DNA from: Burkholderia sp. S171
Lineage (GTDB): Bacteria > Pseudomonadota > Gammaproteobacteria > Burkholderiales > Burkholderiaceae
NCBI RefSeq assembly: GCF_009766085.1
Contig: NZ_LMUF01000030.1
Span: forward strand, 73,460-137,459
DNA: 64,000 bases
Reading direction: 5' to 3'
Below the pieces are notes generated by a model that ran no database searches, was not told where the DNA came from, and saw only the letters and a program-made list of their open reading frames with translations. This document shows positions 57,086 to 64,000 of the stretch, one piece after another. Positions within the stretch are counted from its first letter, which is position 1. Each line of letters starts with the position of its first letter. The position numbers were made by a program, and so were the translations under genes.

Positions 57086-57622
57086 TCAGCCTTTGAGTAC
57101 GAGCGGCAGGCCGGCAACCATCATGGTCACCTGCGTGCTCGCGGCGGCGACGCGCTGGTTGAGCCGGCCGAGTTCATCGACGTAAAGGCGCGTCACCGAT
57201 CCCATTGGCACCACGCCCAAGCCGATCTCGTTGCTCACTATGATTACCTTGCCGCGCACGTTTGAAAGCGCGGCGTCGAAGTCGCTGAAGGCTTGCAGCG
57301 GCGGGCCGTCGGGCACGCTGACATCGGCGGGGAACAGCAGGTTGGCGAGCCATAACGTCAGGCAGTCGATCAGCACGACGTGACCTTCGCGATCCAGTTC
57401 GCGCAGCACGCCGCCCAGATCGAGCGGTGCTTCGACAATCGCCCAATGCGCCGGCCGGCGTTCGCGATGCTGCTCCACGCGCGCGGCAAATTCGGCATCG
57501 CCAATACGCGCCGTCGCCACGTAGGTGACGGGCAAGCCGCTGTCGGCGGCCAGCCGTTCGGCAAACGCGCTCTTGCCCGAGCGCGCGCCGCCGAGAATGA
57601 AGGTAAGGTCGGGTGAAGTCAT
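57086..57622 (-). CDS. cobU: Adenosylcobinamide kinase/guanylyltransferase CobU (CobP)
   Basis: This 178-residue bifunctional enzyme phosphorylates and guanylylates adenosylcobinamide. The P-loop is [39 protein letters not shown]-type [22 protein letters not shown] holds the GMP-accepting His; [25 protein letters not shown] and [10 protein letters not shown] complete the pattern. Start 57622 gives MTSPDLTFI. It heads the minus-strand cobU-cbiB-cobD-btuF run and is divergent from cobQ. Confidence 0.93.
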   Translation of the reverse strand: MTSPDLTFILGGARSGKSAFAERLAADSGLPVTYVATARIGDAEFAARVEQHRERRPAHWAIVEAPLDLGGVLRELDREGHVVLIDCLTLWLANLLFPADVSVPDGPPLQAFSDFDAALSNVRGKVIIVSNEIGLGVVPMGSVTRLYVDELGRLNQRVAAASTQVTMMVAGLPLVLKG

Positions 57623-57688
57623 CGCAATATTGTACCGGCGGGCGCTACCATAGCGGCTTCCCAGAGAAACGATGGCGACGGAAACCCC

Positions 57689-59173
57689 ATGCAATTTGCA
57701 CCGCGCGGCACGCTGATGATCCAGGGCACGACCTCCGATGCCGGCAAGAGCACGCTGGTAGCAGGCTTGTGCCGGCTCGCGCGGCGCGGCGGCGTAAGGG
57801 TAGCGCCGTTCAAGCCGCAGAACATGGCGCTAAATAGCGCGGTGACCGTGGACGGCGGAGAGATTGGCCGCGCTCAGGCGCTGCAGGCAATTGCGGCGGG
57901 CGCGGACGCGGAAATCGACTTTAATCCGGTGCTGCTCAAGCCGACCAGCGATCGCGGCGCGCAAGTGATCATCCACGGTCACGCGCATGCCAATCTGGAT
58001 GCCCGCGCGTATCACGCGTACAAAACCATCGCCTTCGAGGCCGTTCTCGCCTCGTACGCCCGGCTTCAGCAGCGTTTTGACGCGATTATCGTGGAAGGGG
58101 CGGGAAGCCCGGCCGAGGTGAACCTGCGGGACCGCGATATCGCCAATATGGGGTTCGCCGAGCGCGTGGATTGCCCGGTGGTGTTGGTCGCGGATATCGA
58201 CCGGGGAGGCGTGTTCGCCCATTTGCTGGGGACGCTGGCGTGTTTATCGGAGACCGAAAGAGCGCGGATTCGCGGCTTCGTGATCAACCGTTTTCGTGGC
58301 GATATCAGTTTGCTGCAGCCCGGTCTCGACTGGCTTGAAGCGCAGACCGGCAAGCCAGTGCTCGGCGTAGTGCCTTATTTGCATGGCCTGACGCTGGACG
58401 CCGAGGACATGCTGCCGAGCCAGTTGCACACGCGGGGCGTGGCCGGCGGCGAGGTGCTGAAGGTGATCGTGCCGGCGTTGCCGCGCATCAGCAATCACAC
58501 GGATTTCGATGCGTTGCGGGCACACCCGCAGGTGGATTTCTCTTACGTGCGCGCGGGAGTAGCGCCGCCGCCAGCCGATCTGATCGTGCTGCCGGGGTCG
58601 AAAAGCGTGCAGCGGGATCTGGCGTGGTTACGTGAAAACGGCTGGGATCGCGCGATCGAGCGGCATCTCCGATACGGCGGCAAGGTACTGGGTATTTGCG
58701 GCGGCATGCAGATGCTCGGCCGCACGGTGGATGACCCGCAGGGGTTCGAAGGGCCAGCGGGCTGTGTGAACGGCCTGGGGCTGCTAGATCTCGACACCAC
58801 GCTCACTGCGGACAAGTTGCTCGACAACGTGACCGGCCGGTTGACCTTAAGCGCTGGCCTCAACCCAGCGCCCGTGCGGGGCTACGAGATACACATGGGC
58901 CGCACGACGGGCGCAGCGCTCGCCCGGCCGGCCGTGATGCTCGACGGCGAGCGTCCTGACGGCGCAATTTCCGCCGATAACCAGATCGCCGCGACCTATC
59001 TGCACGGCATCTTCGATACCCCGGAAGCTTGCGCGGCGCTGCTCGAATGGTCGGGTTTGCGCGATGCCGAGGCGCTCGATTACCCGGCGCTGCGGGAGGC
59101 CTCGCTGGACCGTCTCGCCGATACGCTTGGGCAAGCGCTGGATCTTGACGCCATCGGTTCGATGTTCGCCTGA
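57689..59173 (+). CDS. cobQ: Cobyric acid synthase CobQ
   Basis: This 494-residue glutamine-dependent amidotransferase amidates the corrin side chains. The N-terminal ATPase domain has [21 protein letters not shown] and [32 protein letters not shown] follows. The class I glutaminase-like domain has Cys 337 ([11 protein letters not shown]) and His 439 (YLHGIF). It lies with nucleotide-loop genes although corrin-ring genes are absent from the window, so it may serve partial synthesis or salvage. Confidence 0.95.
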   Translation: MQFAPRGTLMIQGTTSDAGKSTLVAGLCRLARRGGVRVAPFKPQNMALNSAVTVDGGEIGRAQALQAIAAGADAEIDFNPVLLKPTSDRGAQVIIHGHAHANLDARAYHAYKTIAFEAVLASYARLQQRFDAIIVEGAGSPAEVNLRDRDIANMGFAERVDCPVVLVADIDRGGVFAHLLGTLACLSETERARIRGFVINRFRGDISLLQPGLDWLEAQTGKPVLGVVPYLHGLTLDAEDMLPSQLHTRGVAGGEVLKVIVPALPRISNHTDFDALRAHPQVDFSYVRAGVAPPPADLIVLPGSKSVQRDLAWLRENGWDRAIERHLRYGGKVLGICGGMQMLGRTVDDPQGFEGPAGCVNGLGLLDLDTTLTADKLLDNVTGRLTLSAGLNPAPVRGYEIHMGRTTGAALARPAVMLDGERPDGAISADNQIAATYLHGIFDTPEACAALLEWSGLRDAEALDYPALREASLDRLADTLGQALDLDAIGSMFA

Positions 59174-59280
59174 AGGCGGCTGGGCAGGGCGACAACAACG
59201 GCCGGGTACACCATACCTACCCGGTAGAAGCGCCAAGCCCACGTTTGCCGCACGCTCAAGCCTGCTTCCCCGGCACAGCT

Positions 59281-59700
59281 TCAATACAAAATCAGCTGCG
59301 TGCATCGAAACAACGCGATAGTTTTACCCTCGCCATTCGTCACGATCGCGTCCCATACATGCGTGCTGCGGCCCAGATGGACCGCTGTCGCCTTGGCCGT
59401 GATGACCCCGTTGCGCGCCGTGCCTAGGTGGTTGCTCTTCAGTTCAACGGTCGTGAAATTCTTCGCGCCCTCGGGCAGATGGGCGATGCAGGCGTAGCCG
59501 CAGCAGGTATCGGCGAGGCCTACCACGGTCGCCGCATGCAGGAAGCCGTTCGGCGCAAGCACCTCGGGCCGAACGGTCAGTTTGCCGGTCAGCGTGCCGC
59601 TTTCCAGCGATACGAGTTCCACGCCAAGCAATTCCGGCAGGCAGCCGCGCTGGCGTTCCCGCAGGGAGTCAAGGGTAATTTCTGGGCGTAGTGTGGCCAT
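59281..59700 (-). CDS. PaaI-family hotdog thioesterase
   Basis: This 139-residue hotdog-fold acyl-CoA thioesterase resembles PaaI/YbgC-type proteins. APNGFLHAATVVGLADTCCGYAC lies at the catalytic helix, followed by FTTVELKSNHLGTA and HLGRSTHVWDAIV. The substrate acyl-CoA is unknown. It stands alone, next to cobQ on the opposite strand. Confidence 0.85.
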   Translation of the reverse strand: MATLRPEITLDSLRERQRGCLPELLGVELVSLESGTLTGKLTVRPEVLAPNGFLHAATVVGLADTCCGYACIAHLPEGAKNFTTVELKSNHLGTARNGVITAKATAVHLGRSTHVWDAIVTNGEGKTIALFRCTQLILY

Positions 59701-59879
59701 GTTGCGGAGTCCTTGAAGTTAACGTTGAAGTTGAAGTTGAGCGGCGTTGTCGACGCGCATGGATTGAAATAGGCAAATCCGATAGTATCAACGGCTCGAA
59801 CTTTTCACTTAATGCAGCGCTTACAGCACGCCGGGGATGTCGGGCGTCGAGCGCGGCCGACAACGCGTGGATTGAACCT

Positions 59880-60506
59880 ATGACGGTGATCGTGGTGGCG
59901 AATCCGAAGGGCGGCGTGGGCAAGAGCACGCTGTCTACGAATCTGGCGGGTTATTTTGCGGCGAACGGCGAGTGGGTCGCGCTCGCGGACCTGGACAAGC
60001 AGCAGTCGGCCCATGGCTGGCTGGGCTTGCGCCCGGACACGCTGCCGAAAATAGAAGAATGGAAAACCGATGTCGATGCGCCGTCGAAGCCGCCGAAAGG
60101 TCTTGAGAAGGCGGTTATCGACACGCCTGCCGGGATTCACGGCACCCGTCTTGCGCTGGCGCTGGAACTGGCGGACAAGGTGATCGTGCCGTTGCAGCCG
60201 TCCATGTTCGATATTCTCGCCACGCAGGAATTTCTCGTTCGGCTGCAAAAAGAGAAGGCGATCCGCAAGGGCACGATCGAAGTCGGCGTGGTGGGTATGC
60301 GGGTGGATGCGCGGACGAAATCAGCGGATCAACTGCATCGGTTCGTGGAAGGGCTTGATCTGCCGGTGCTGGGTTTTATCCGCGATACACAGAACTACGT
60401 GCAGGTCGCGGCGCACGGGCTCACCATCTGGGACGTTGCCAAAAGCCGGGTGGAGAAGGATATCGAGCAGTGGCAGCCGATTATTGAATGGGTGTCGAAG
60501 AAGTAG
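59880..60506 (+). CDS. Orphan ParA/MinD-family ATPase
   Basis: This 208-residue ParA-type ATPase has the deviant Walker A VVANPKGGVGKSTLSTNLAGYFA, Walker A' LADLDKQQSAHGWL and VIDTPAGIHGTRLALAL. There is no ParB gene or parS-like repeat nearby, and it lacks an HTH, so it is not a plasmid-type partition system. Orphan ParA proteins position other cell components such as chemosensory or secretion machines. ATG 59880 gives MTVIVVANPK. The neighbour is panD on the other strand, beyond a terminator. Confidence 0.85.
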   Translation: MTVIVVANPKGGVGKSTLSTNLAGYFAANGEWVALADLDKQQSAHGWLGLRPDTLPKIEEWKTDVDAPSKPPKGLEKAVIDTPAGIHGTRLALALELADKVIVPLQPSMFDILATQEFLVRLQKEKAIRKGTIEVGVVGMRVDARTKSADQLHRFVEGLDLPVLGFIRDTQNYVQVAAHGLTIWDVAKSRVEKDIEQWQPIIEWVSKK

Positions 60507-60541
60507 CCGTACAAGTAGAAGCAGGCGACGCTCCGGCCATG

Positions 60542-60590
60542 AAAAAACGCCGGTTGGCTTCATTTCCATGAAGCCAACCGGCGTTTTTTT
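60542..60590. terminator. Terminator between parA-like gene and panD
   Basis: A perfect 18-bp stem (AACGCCGGTTGGCTTCAT, loop TTCC) is flanked by A6 and T7 runs, so it works for both convergent genes. Confidence 0.95.
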
Positions 60591-60617
60591 GCGTTTTCGC
60601 AGCGGACTCAACCCGAT

Positions 60618-61004
60618 TCAGGTCCAGTTTTGCGTCGGCACGTGGTCGCGGTTTCCCTTGATACGGTTCTTTTCGTCGACGAACACGAGATCCGGCTTCC
60701 AGCCCGCCTTCAGTTCCGCTTCTTCGACCAGCGCGAACGCCGCAATGATCACCAGGTCGCCCAGTTGCGCCCGGCGTGCCGCCGATCCATTCAGCGAAAT
60801 CATGCCGCTGCCGCGCTCGCCCTTGATGGCATAGGTCGTCAGGCGCTCGCCGTTGTTCACGTTCCAGATATCGATCTGCTCGTTTTCGACCAGATTCGCG
60901 GCTTCCAGCAAATCCTCGTCGATGGCGCACGAGCCTTCGTAATGCAATTCGCAATGTGTGACCGTGGCGCGGTGAATCTTCGATTTCAAAAGCGTTCGCT
61001 GCAT
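60618..61004 (-). CDS. panD: Aspartate 1-decarboxylase PanD
   Basis: This 128-residue pyruvoyl enzyme makes beta-alanine for pantothenate. [33 protein letters not shown] carries the self-cleavage site Gly 24-Ser 25. [18 protein letters not shown] and [10 protein letters not shown] complete it. It follows panC by 22 bases, so both steps are coexpressed. Confidence 0.96.
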   Translation of the reverse strand: MQRTLLKSKIHRATVTHCELHYEGSCAIDEDLLEAANLVENEQIDIWNVNNGERLTTYAIKGERGSGMISLNGSAARRAQLGDLVIIAAFALVEEAELKAGWKPDLVFVDEKNRIKGNRDHVPTQNWT

Positions 61005-61026
61005 GCGTCTCTCTCTAAATTTTCGC

Positions 61027-61860
<834 letters not shown>

Positions 61861-61965
61861 CTAGCAGGTGTCTCCTGGCGGGCAGCTTTGAAAACGCTGC
61901 TCCAAGGGGAAAGAAAGGGGAAGGGCGCTGCGCGGCTTATGCGCAACCTATACACCACGGATGGC

Positions 61966-62883
61966 TTAAGCCGGCGAATACGCGAGTCTCACGTAGATAG
62001 GCGCATACGGCTCGGCCTGAGTGATTTCAATCAGCGCTTCACGCGACAATTCCAGCATCGCGATGAAATTCACCACGACGACGGGCACGCCGCGTGACGC
62101 GTCGAAGAGATCGCCGAATTCCATGAAGCGGGCGTTCTGCAGGCGCCGCAGGATTGTGCTCATATGTTCCCGCACCGACAATTCCTCGCGCGAGATCTTG
62201 TGATGCTCGACCAGCCGGGCGCGTTTGATGACGTCGGCCCAAGCGGCGCGCAGGTCGTTTGCATCGACGTCGGGGAAGCGTTGCGCGGAGCTCTGCTCGA
62301 CGTACACCTCTGCCCGGAGGAAGTCGCGGCCCAGTTGCGGCAGGTGGTCCAGGCGCTGCGCCGCGAGCTTCATCTGCTCGTATTCCAGCAAGCGCCGCAC
62401 GAGTTCGGCGCGCGGATCTTCCGCTTCCTCGCCCGTATCCGCCTTTTTCACCGGCAGCAGCATGCGCGACTTGATCTCGATCAGCATGGCCGCCATCAAC
62501 AGATATTCCGCCGCGAGTTCCAGGTTGGATTCGCGAATCTGGTCGACGTAGCCGAGGTACTGGCGCGTGACGTCGGCCATCGGGATGTCGAGGACGTTGA
62601 AATTCTGCTTGCGGATCAGGTACAGCAGCAAATCCAGCGGACCTTCGAACGCTTCAAGAAAAATCTCAAGGGCGTCCGGCGGGATATACAGGTCGGTTGG
62701 GAGCTTCCAGAGCGGCTCGCCGTACAGATGCGCAAACGCCACGCCGTCAATCGTGTTCGGCGTGGAGTCGGTCGCGGGCGCGGCTAGCGCCGCGGCGCGA
62801 TCATCCTTGCCCGAGTGTCCTGGGTGTCCCGAAGGATGTCCCAGGCGCTCCGGAGCTTGCGGCGCCTCGCGGGCGGCACTCAC
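61966..62883 (-). CDS. scpA: Segregation and condensation protein ScpA
   Basis: This 305-residue kleisin of the SMC condensin complex has the conserved core FEGPLDLLLYLIRKQNFNVLDIPMADVTRQYLGYVD, YLLMAAMLIEIKSRMLLP and the C-terminal winged helix EFGDLFDASRGVPVVVVNFIAMLELSREALIEITQ. The first 55 residues are low-complexity (PERLGHPSGHPGHSG) and may reflect a start further downstream at about YIPP. It is adjacent to the DUF3460 gene by two bases. scpB is not in the window. Confidence 0.9.
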   Translation of the reverse strand: MSAAREAPQAPERLGHPSGHPGHSGKDDRAAALAAPATDSTPNTIDGVAFAHLYGEPLWKLPTDLYIPPDALEIFLEAFEGPLDLLLYLIRKQNFNVLDIPMADVTRQYLGYVDQIRESNLELAAEYLLMAAMLIEIKSRMLLPVKKADTGEEAEDPRAELVRRLLEYEQMKLAAQRLDHLPQLGRDFLRAEVYVEQSSAQRFPDVDANDLRAAWADVIKRARLVEHHKISREELSVREHMSTILRRLQNARFMEFGDLFDASRGVPVVVVNFIAMLELSREALIEITQAEPYAPIYVRLAYSPA

Positions 62884-62885
62884 GT

Positions 62886-63071
62886 TCAGAAATTCTGGTA
62901 ATAGACGTAGGGCGTTTGATCGACTCGCGATGTCTTGGCGTCCGAGCGCTCGTCGAGGTCAATAGGCTGCTTGTCCCACAGCAGCGCGCGGCCCTGGCGC
63001 TGTTCGGCTTCGAGCGACGGCTTCTGCTCTTTCATCTGATTGATGAACTGGGTGATGTCCGACAGGTACAT
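62886..63071 (-). CDS. DUF3460 family small protein
   Basis: This 61-residue protein, YLSDITQFINQMKEQKPSLEAEQRQGRALLWDKQPIDLDERSDAK, matches the DUF3460 family found upstream of scpA in Burkholderiaceae. ATG 63071 is followed directly by the conserved start. No membrane segment or cofactor motif is present. The conserved neighbour suggests a role linked to chromosome segregation or pantothenate genes. Unknown function. Confidence 0.8.
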   Translation of the reverse strand: MYLSDITQFINQMKEQKPSLEAEQRQGRALLWDKQPIDLDERSDAKTSRVDQTPYVYYQNF

Positions 63072-63559
63072 GATTCGACTTCCGTTGGCTCAGAGCGATT
63101 CGAAAACGGGCGCGGCGGAGGCTCAAGCGCGTTGCCGCCATGACTTGCCGCCGTGATTCATCGCAATTTTACCGCAAGCATCCGGGAGCGGAGCGGTTAA
63201 CCCGCTCGAAGGTCGCGGATAAGCGAAGACATCGGCCGAGCGGTCTACTAAAGCGGCCGGATAGACAAGGGCAAAACCTTGTCAATTATTGATGCAAGCA
63301 AGGAACAAGCACGGTAGCGAGTCGTCCAAGGCGCACCTCCGGCATTTTTAGGGGCGGGTGAGCGAAGCGGGGCGACGGTCGGGTTGAACGTTGTCCGATC
63401 GGCTAACCCGGCGGTTTTTGGGACAGCCAGCCGCGTCAGTGTGGTGAAATAGCGCCTGCCGGACCAACGCTCGGCGTTTCTAAGCAATGCGCCAGCACCG
63501 GGCGCCGGCCGTCCCGTGGCACCCACGCAATCCCATTAATTCAACCCCGGAGGTCACGT
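63072..63559. other. Intergenic region before tamA, no gene seen
   Basis: About 490 bases separate the DUF3460 gene and tamA. A minus-strand open frame (63248-63526) has no family resemblance and no ribosome binding site. The divergent promoters must lie here but cannot be fixed by eye. Confidence 0.4.
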
Positions 63560-64000
63560 TTGGCGGGGCGCCTGTTTGATCCGCTGCGCTTCAAGCGCGG
63601 GCAAGCCGATGACCGGCGGCTGACGCCGCCGGTCATCGCGTCGTCGAAGGCGCCTTCCCGTGCGTGGTGGTGGACATCCGTGCGCCGTGTCGTCTGGTCG
63701 TTCCACGCGCTGGCGTTGTTCGCCGTGGCCCAGCCGGCGCACGCGAAATACGACGTGGATATCGACGCGCCGCGCAGCGTCCGGGCGCTGTTGAAAGACC
63801 ACCTCGATCTGTCGCGCTTCAAGAAACGTGATGACATCAGCGACGAACAGTTTGACTTCCTGGTCACGGCCACGCCGCAGGAAGTTCGCGATCTCGTCGC
63901 GACCGATGGTTATTTCACGCCGATCGTGCGTACCGACGTAAAGCATGACGGCGATAAAAAATCCGTCACCATCAGTGTCGATCCCGGTCCGCAGACCAAG
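63560..64000 (+). CDS. tamA: Translocation and assembly module TamA, 5' part
   Basis: This is the N-terminal 147 codons of an outer-membrane Omp85-type protein, cut off by the window edge. I use TTG 63560 because GGAGG lies six bases upstream. A long basic leader and a membrane stretch (VWSFHALALFAVAQPAHA) form an export signal ending near AHA-K. The mature start YDVDIDAPRSVRALLKDHLDLSRF and EVRDLVATDGYFTPIVR are POTRA-domain sequences typical of TamA. With TamB it assembles autotransporters and other outer-membrane proteins. The barrel lies outside the window. Confidence 0.8.
   Translation, partial: MAGRLFDPLRFKRGQADDRRLTPPVIASSKAPSRAWWWTSVRRVVWSFHALALFAVAQPAHAKYDVDIDAPRSVRALLKDHLDLSRFKKRDDISDEQFDFLVTATPQEVRDLVATDGYFTPIVRTDVKHDGDKKSVTISVDPGPQTK

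Noticed and set aside
59710-59741. Short GTTGAA tandem repeats
   Set aside because: Only about three six-base units; too short to be more than local slippage, and not CRISPR-like.
63248-63526. 92-codon minus-strand frame before tamA
   Set aside because: No ribosome binding site, no recognisable motif, Arg/Ala/Leu-rich composition expected by chance at this G+C.

Overview
This window looks like chromosomal DNA of a Burkholderia-type betaproteobacterium (Burkholderia / Paraburkholderia / Caballeronia group). The evidence is high G+C codon use, the gene order cysI-DUF934-cysH-cysD-cysN-cobA, lptF/lptG-pepA-holC-ilvD-lgt and zapA with 6S RNA, and families common in Burkholderiaceae such as DUF2486 and DUF3460. 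This is inferred from gene content and order only; no database search was possible.

Layout. (1) About 1-7500 is an accessory-looking, visibly more A+T-rich stretch. It holds the 3' part of an ORF-less group II intron, an AraC-type regulator, a class I aminotransferase, divergently a ThDP-dependent 2-oxo-acid enzyme, a NIPSNAP protein and an ABC substrate-binding protein. A largely non-coding kilobase separates it from (2) a complete branched-chain-amino-acid-type ABC permease/ATPase operon livHMGF (7599-11285). (3) 11.3-24.2 kb carries housekeeping and metabolic genes: a GNAT enzyme, an acetylornithine-type transaminase, a ferredoxin-reductase fusion, a YeeZ-like SDR, a lipoprotein esterase, rsuA, poxB, and a LysR-CitMHS-AtuA cluster. 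(4) 24.5-28.9 kb has a NYN-LOTUS RNA-biology protein, tRNA-Leu(CAA), an orphan periplasmic binding protein and cysB. (5) 29.1-35.2 kb is the assimilatory sulfate operon, ending with the siroheme methyltransferase gene. (6) A hipBA toxin-antitoxin pair with palindromic operators (35.4-37.2 kb) lies between it and the siroheme chelatase gene cbiX. (7) 37.8-49.3 kb is conserved core: lptG, lptF, pepA, holC, ilvD, lgt, SIMPL, EVE, 6S RNA and zapA. (8) 49.57-59.17 kb is a vitamin B12 transport and nucleotide-loop assembly cluster headed by a cobalamin riboswitch: btuCD-cobT-cobS-cobC on one strand, btuF-cobD-cbiB-cobU on the other, and cobQ. (9) 59.3-64 kb has a thioesterase, an orphan ParA, panD, panC, scpA, a DUF3460 protein and the start of tamA.

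How the parts work together. CysD/CysN make APS, CysH reduces it to sulfite, and CysI reduces sulfite with a siroheme cofactor built by the adjacent methyltransferase and CbiX; CysB is the expected activator. The B12 region imports corrinoids across the inner membrane (BtuFCD) and completes them (CbiB, CobD, CobU, CobS, CobT, CobC, CobQ), but has no corrin-ring genes. The outer-membrane receptor btuB survives only as a stop-containing C-terminal scrap between the riboswitch and btuC. The island at the left end reads as an amino-acid catabolic module (transaminase, then 2-oxo-acid ThDP enzyme) with its own binding protein that could feed the neighbouring liv permease.

The observations most worth follow-up are the uncharacterised catabolic island with its GTACCAG repeats, the btuB remnant behind the riboswitch, the hipBA insertion with a perfect 21-bp-arm palindrome, the NYN-LOTUS protein with three PLFDEP-type repeats, and the split AtuA/CitMHS operon.
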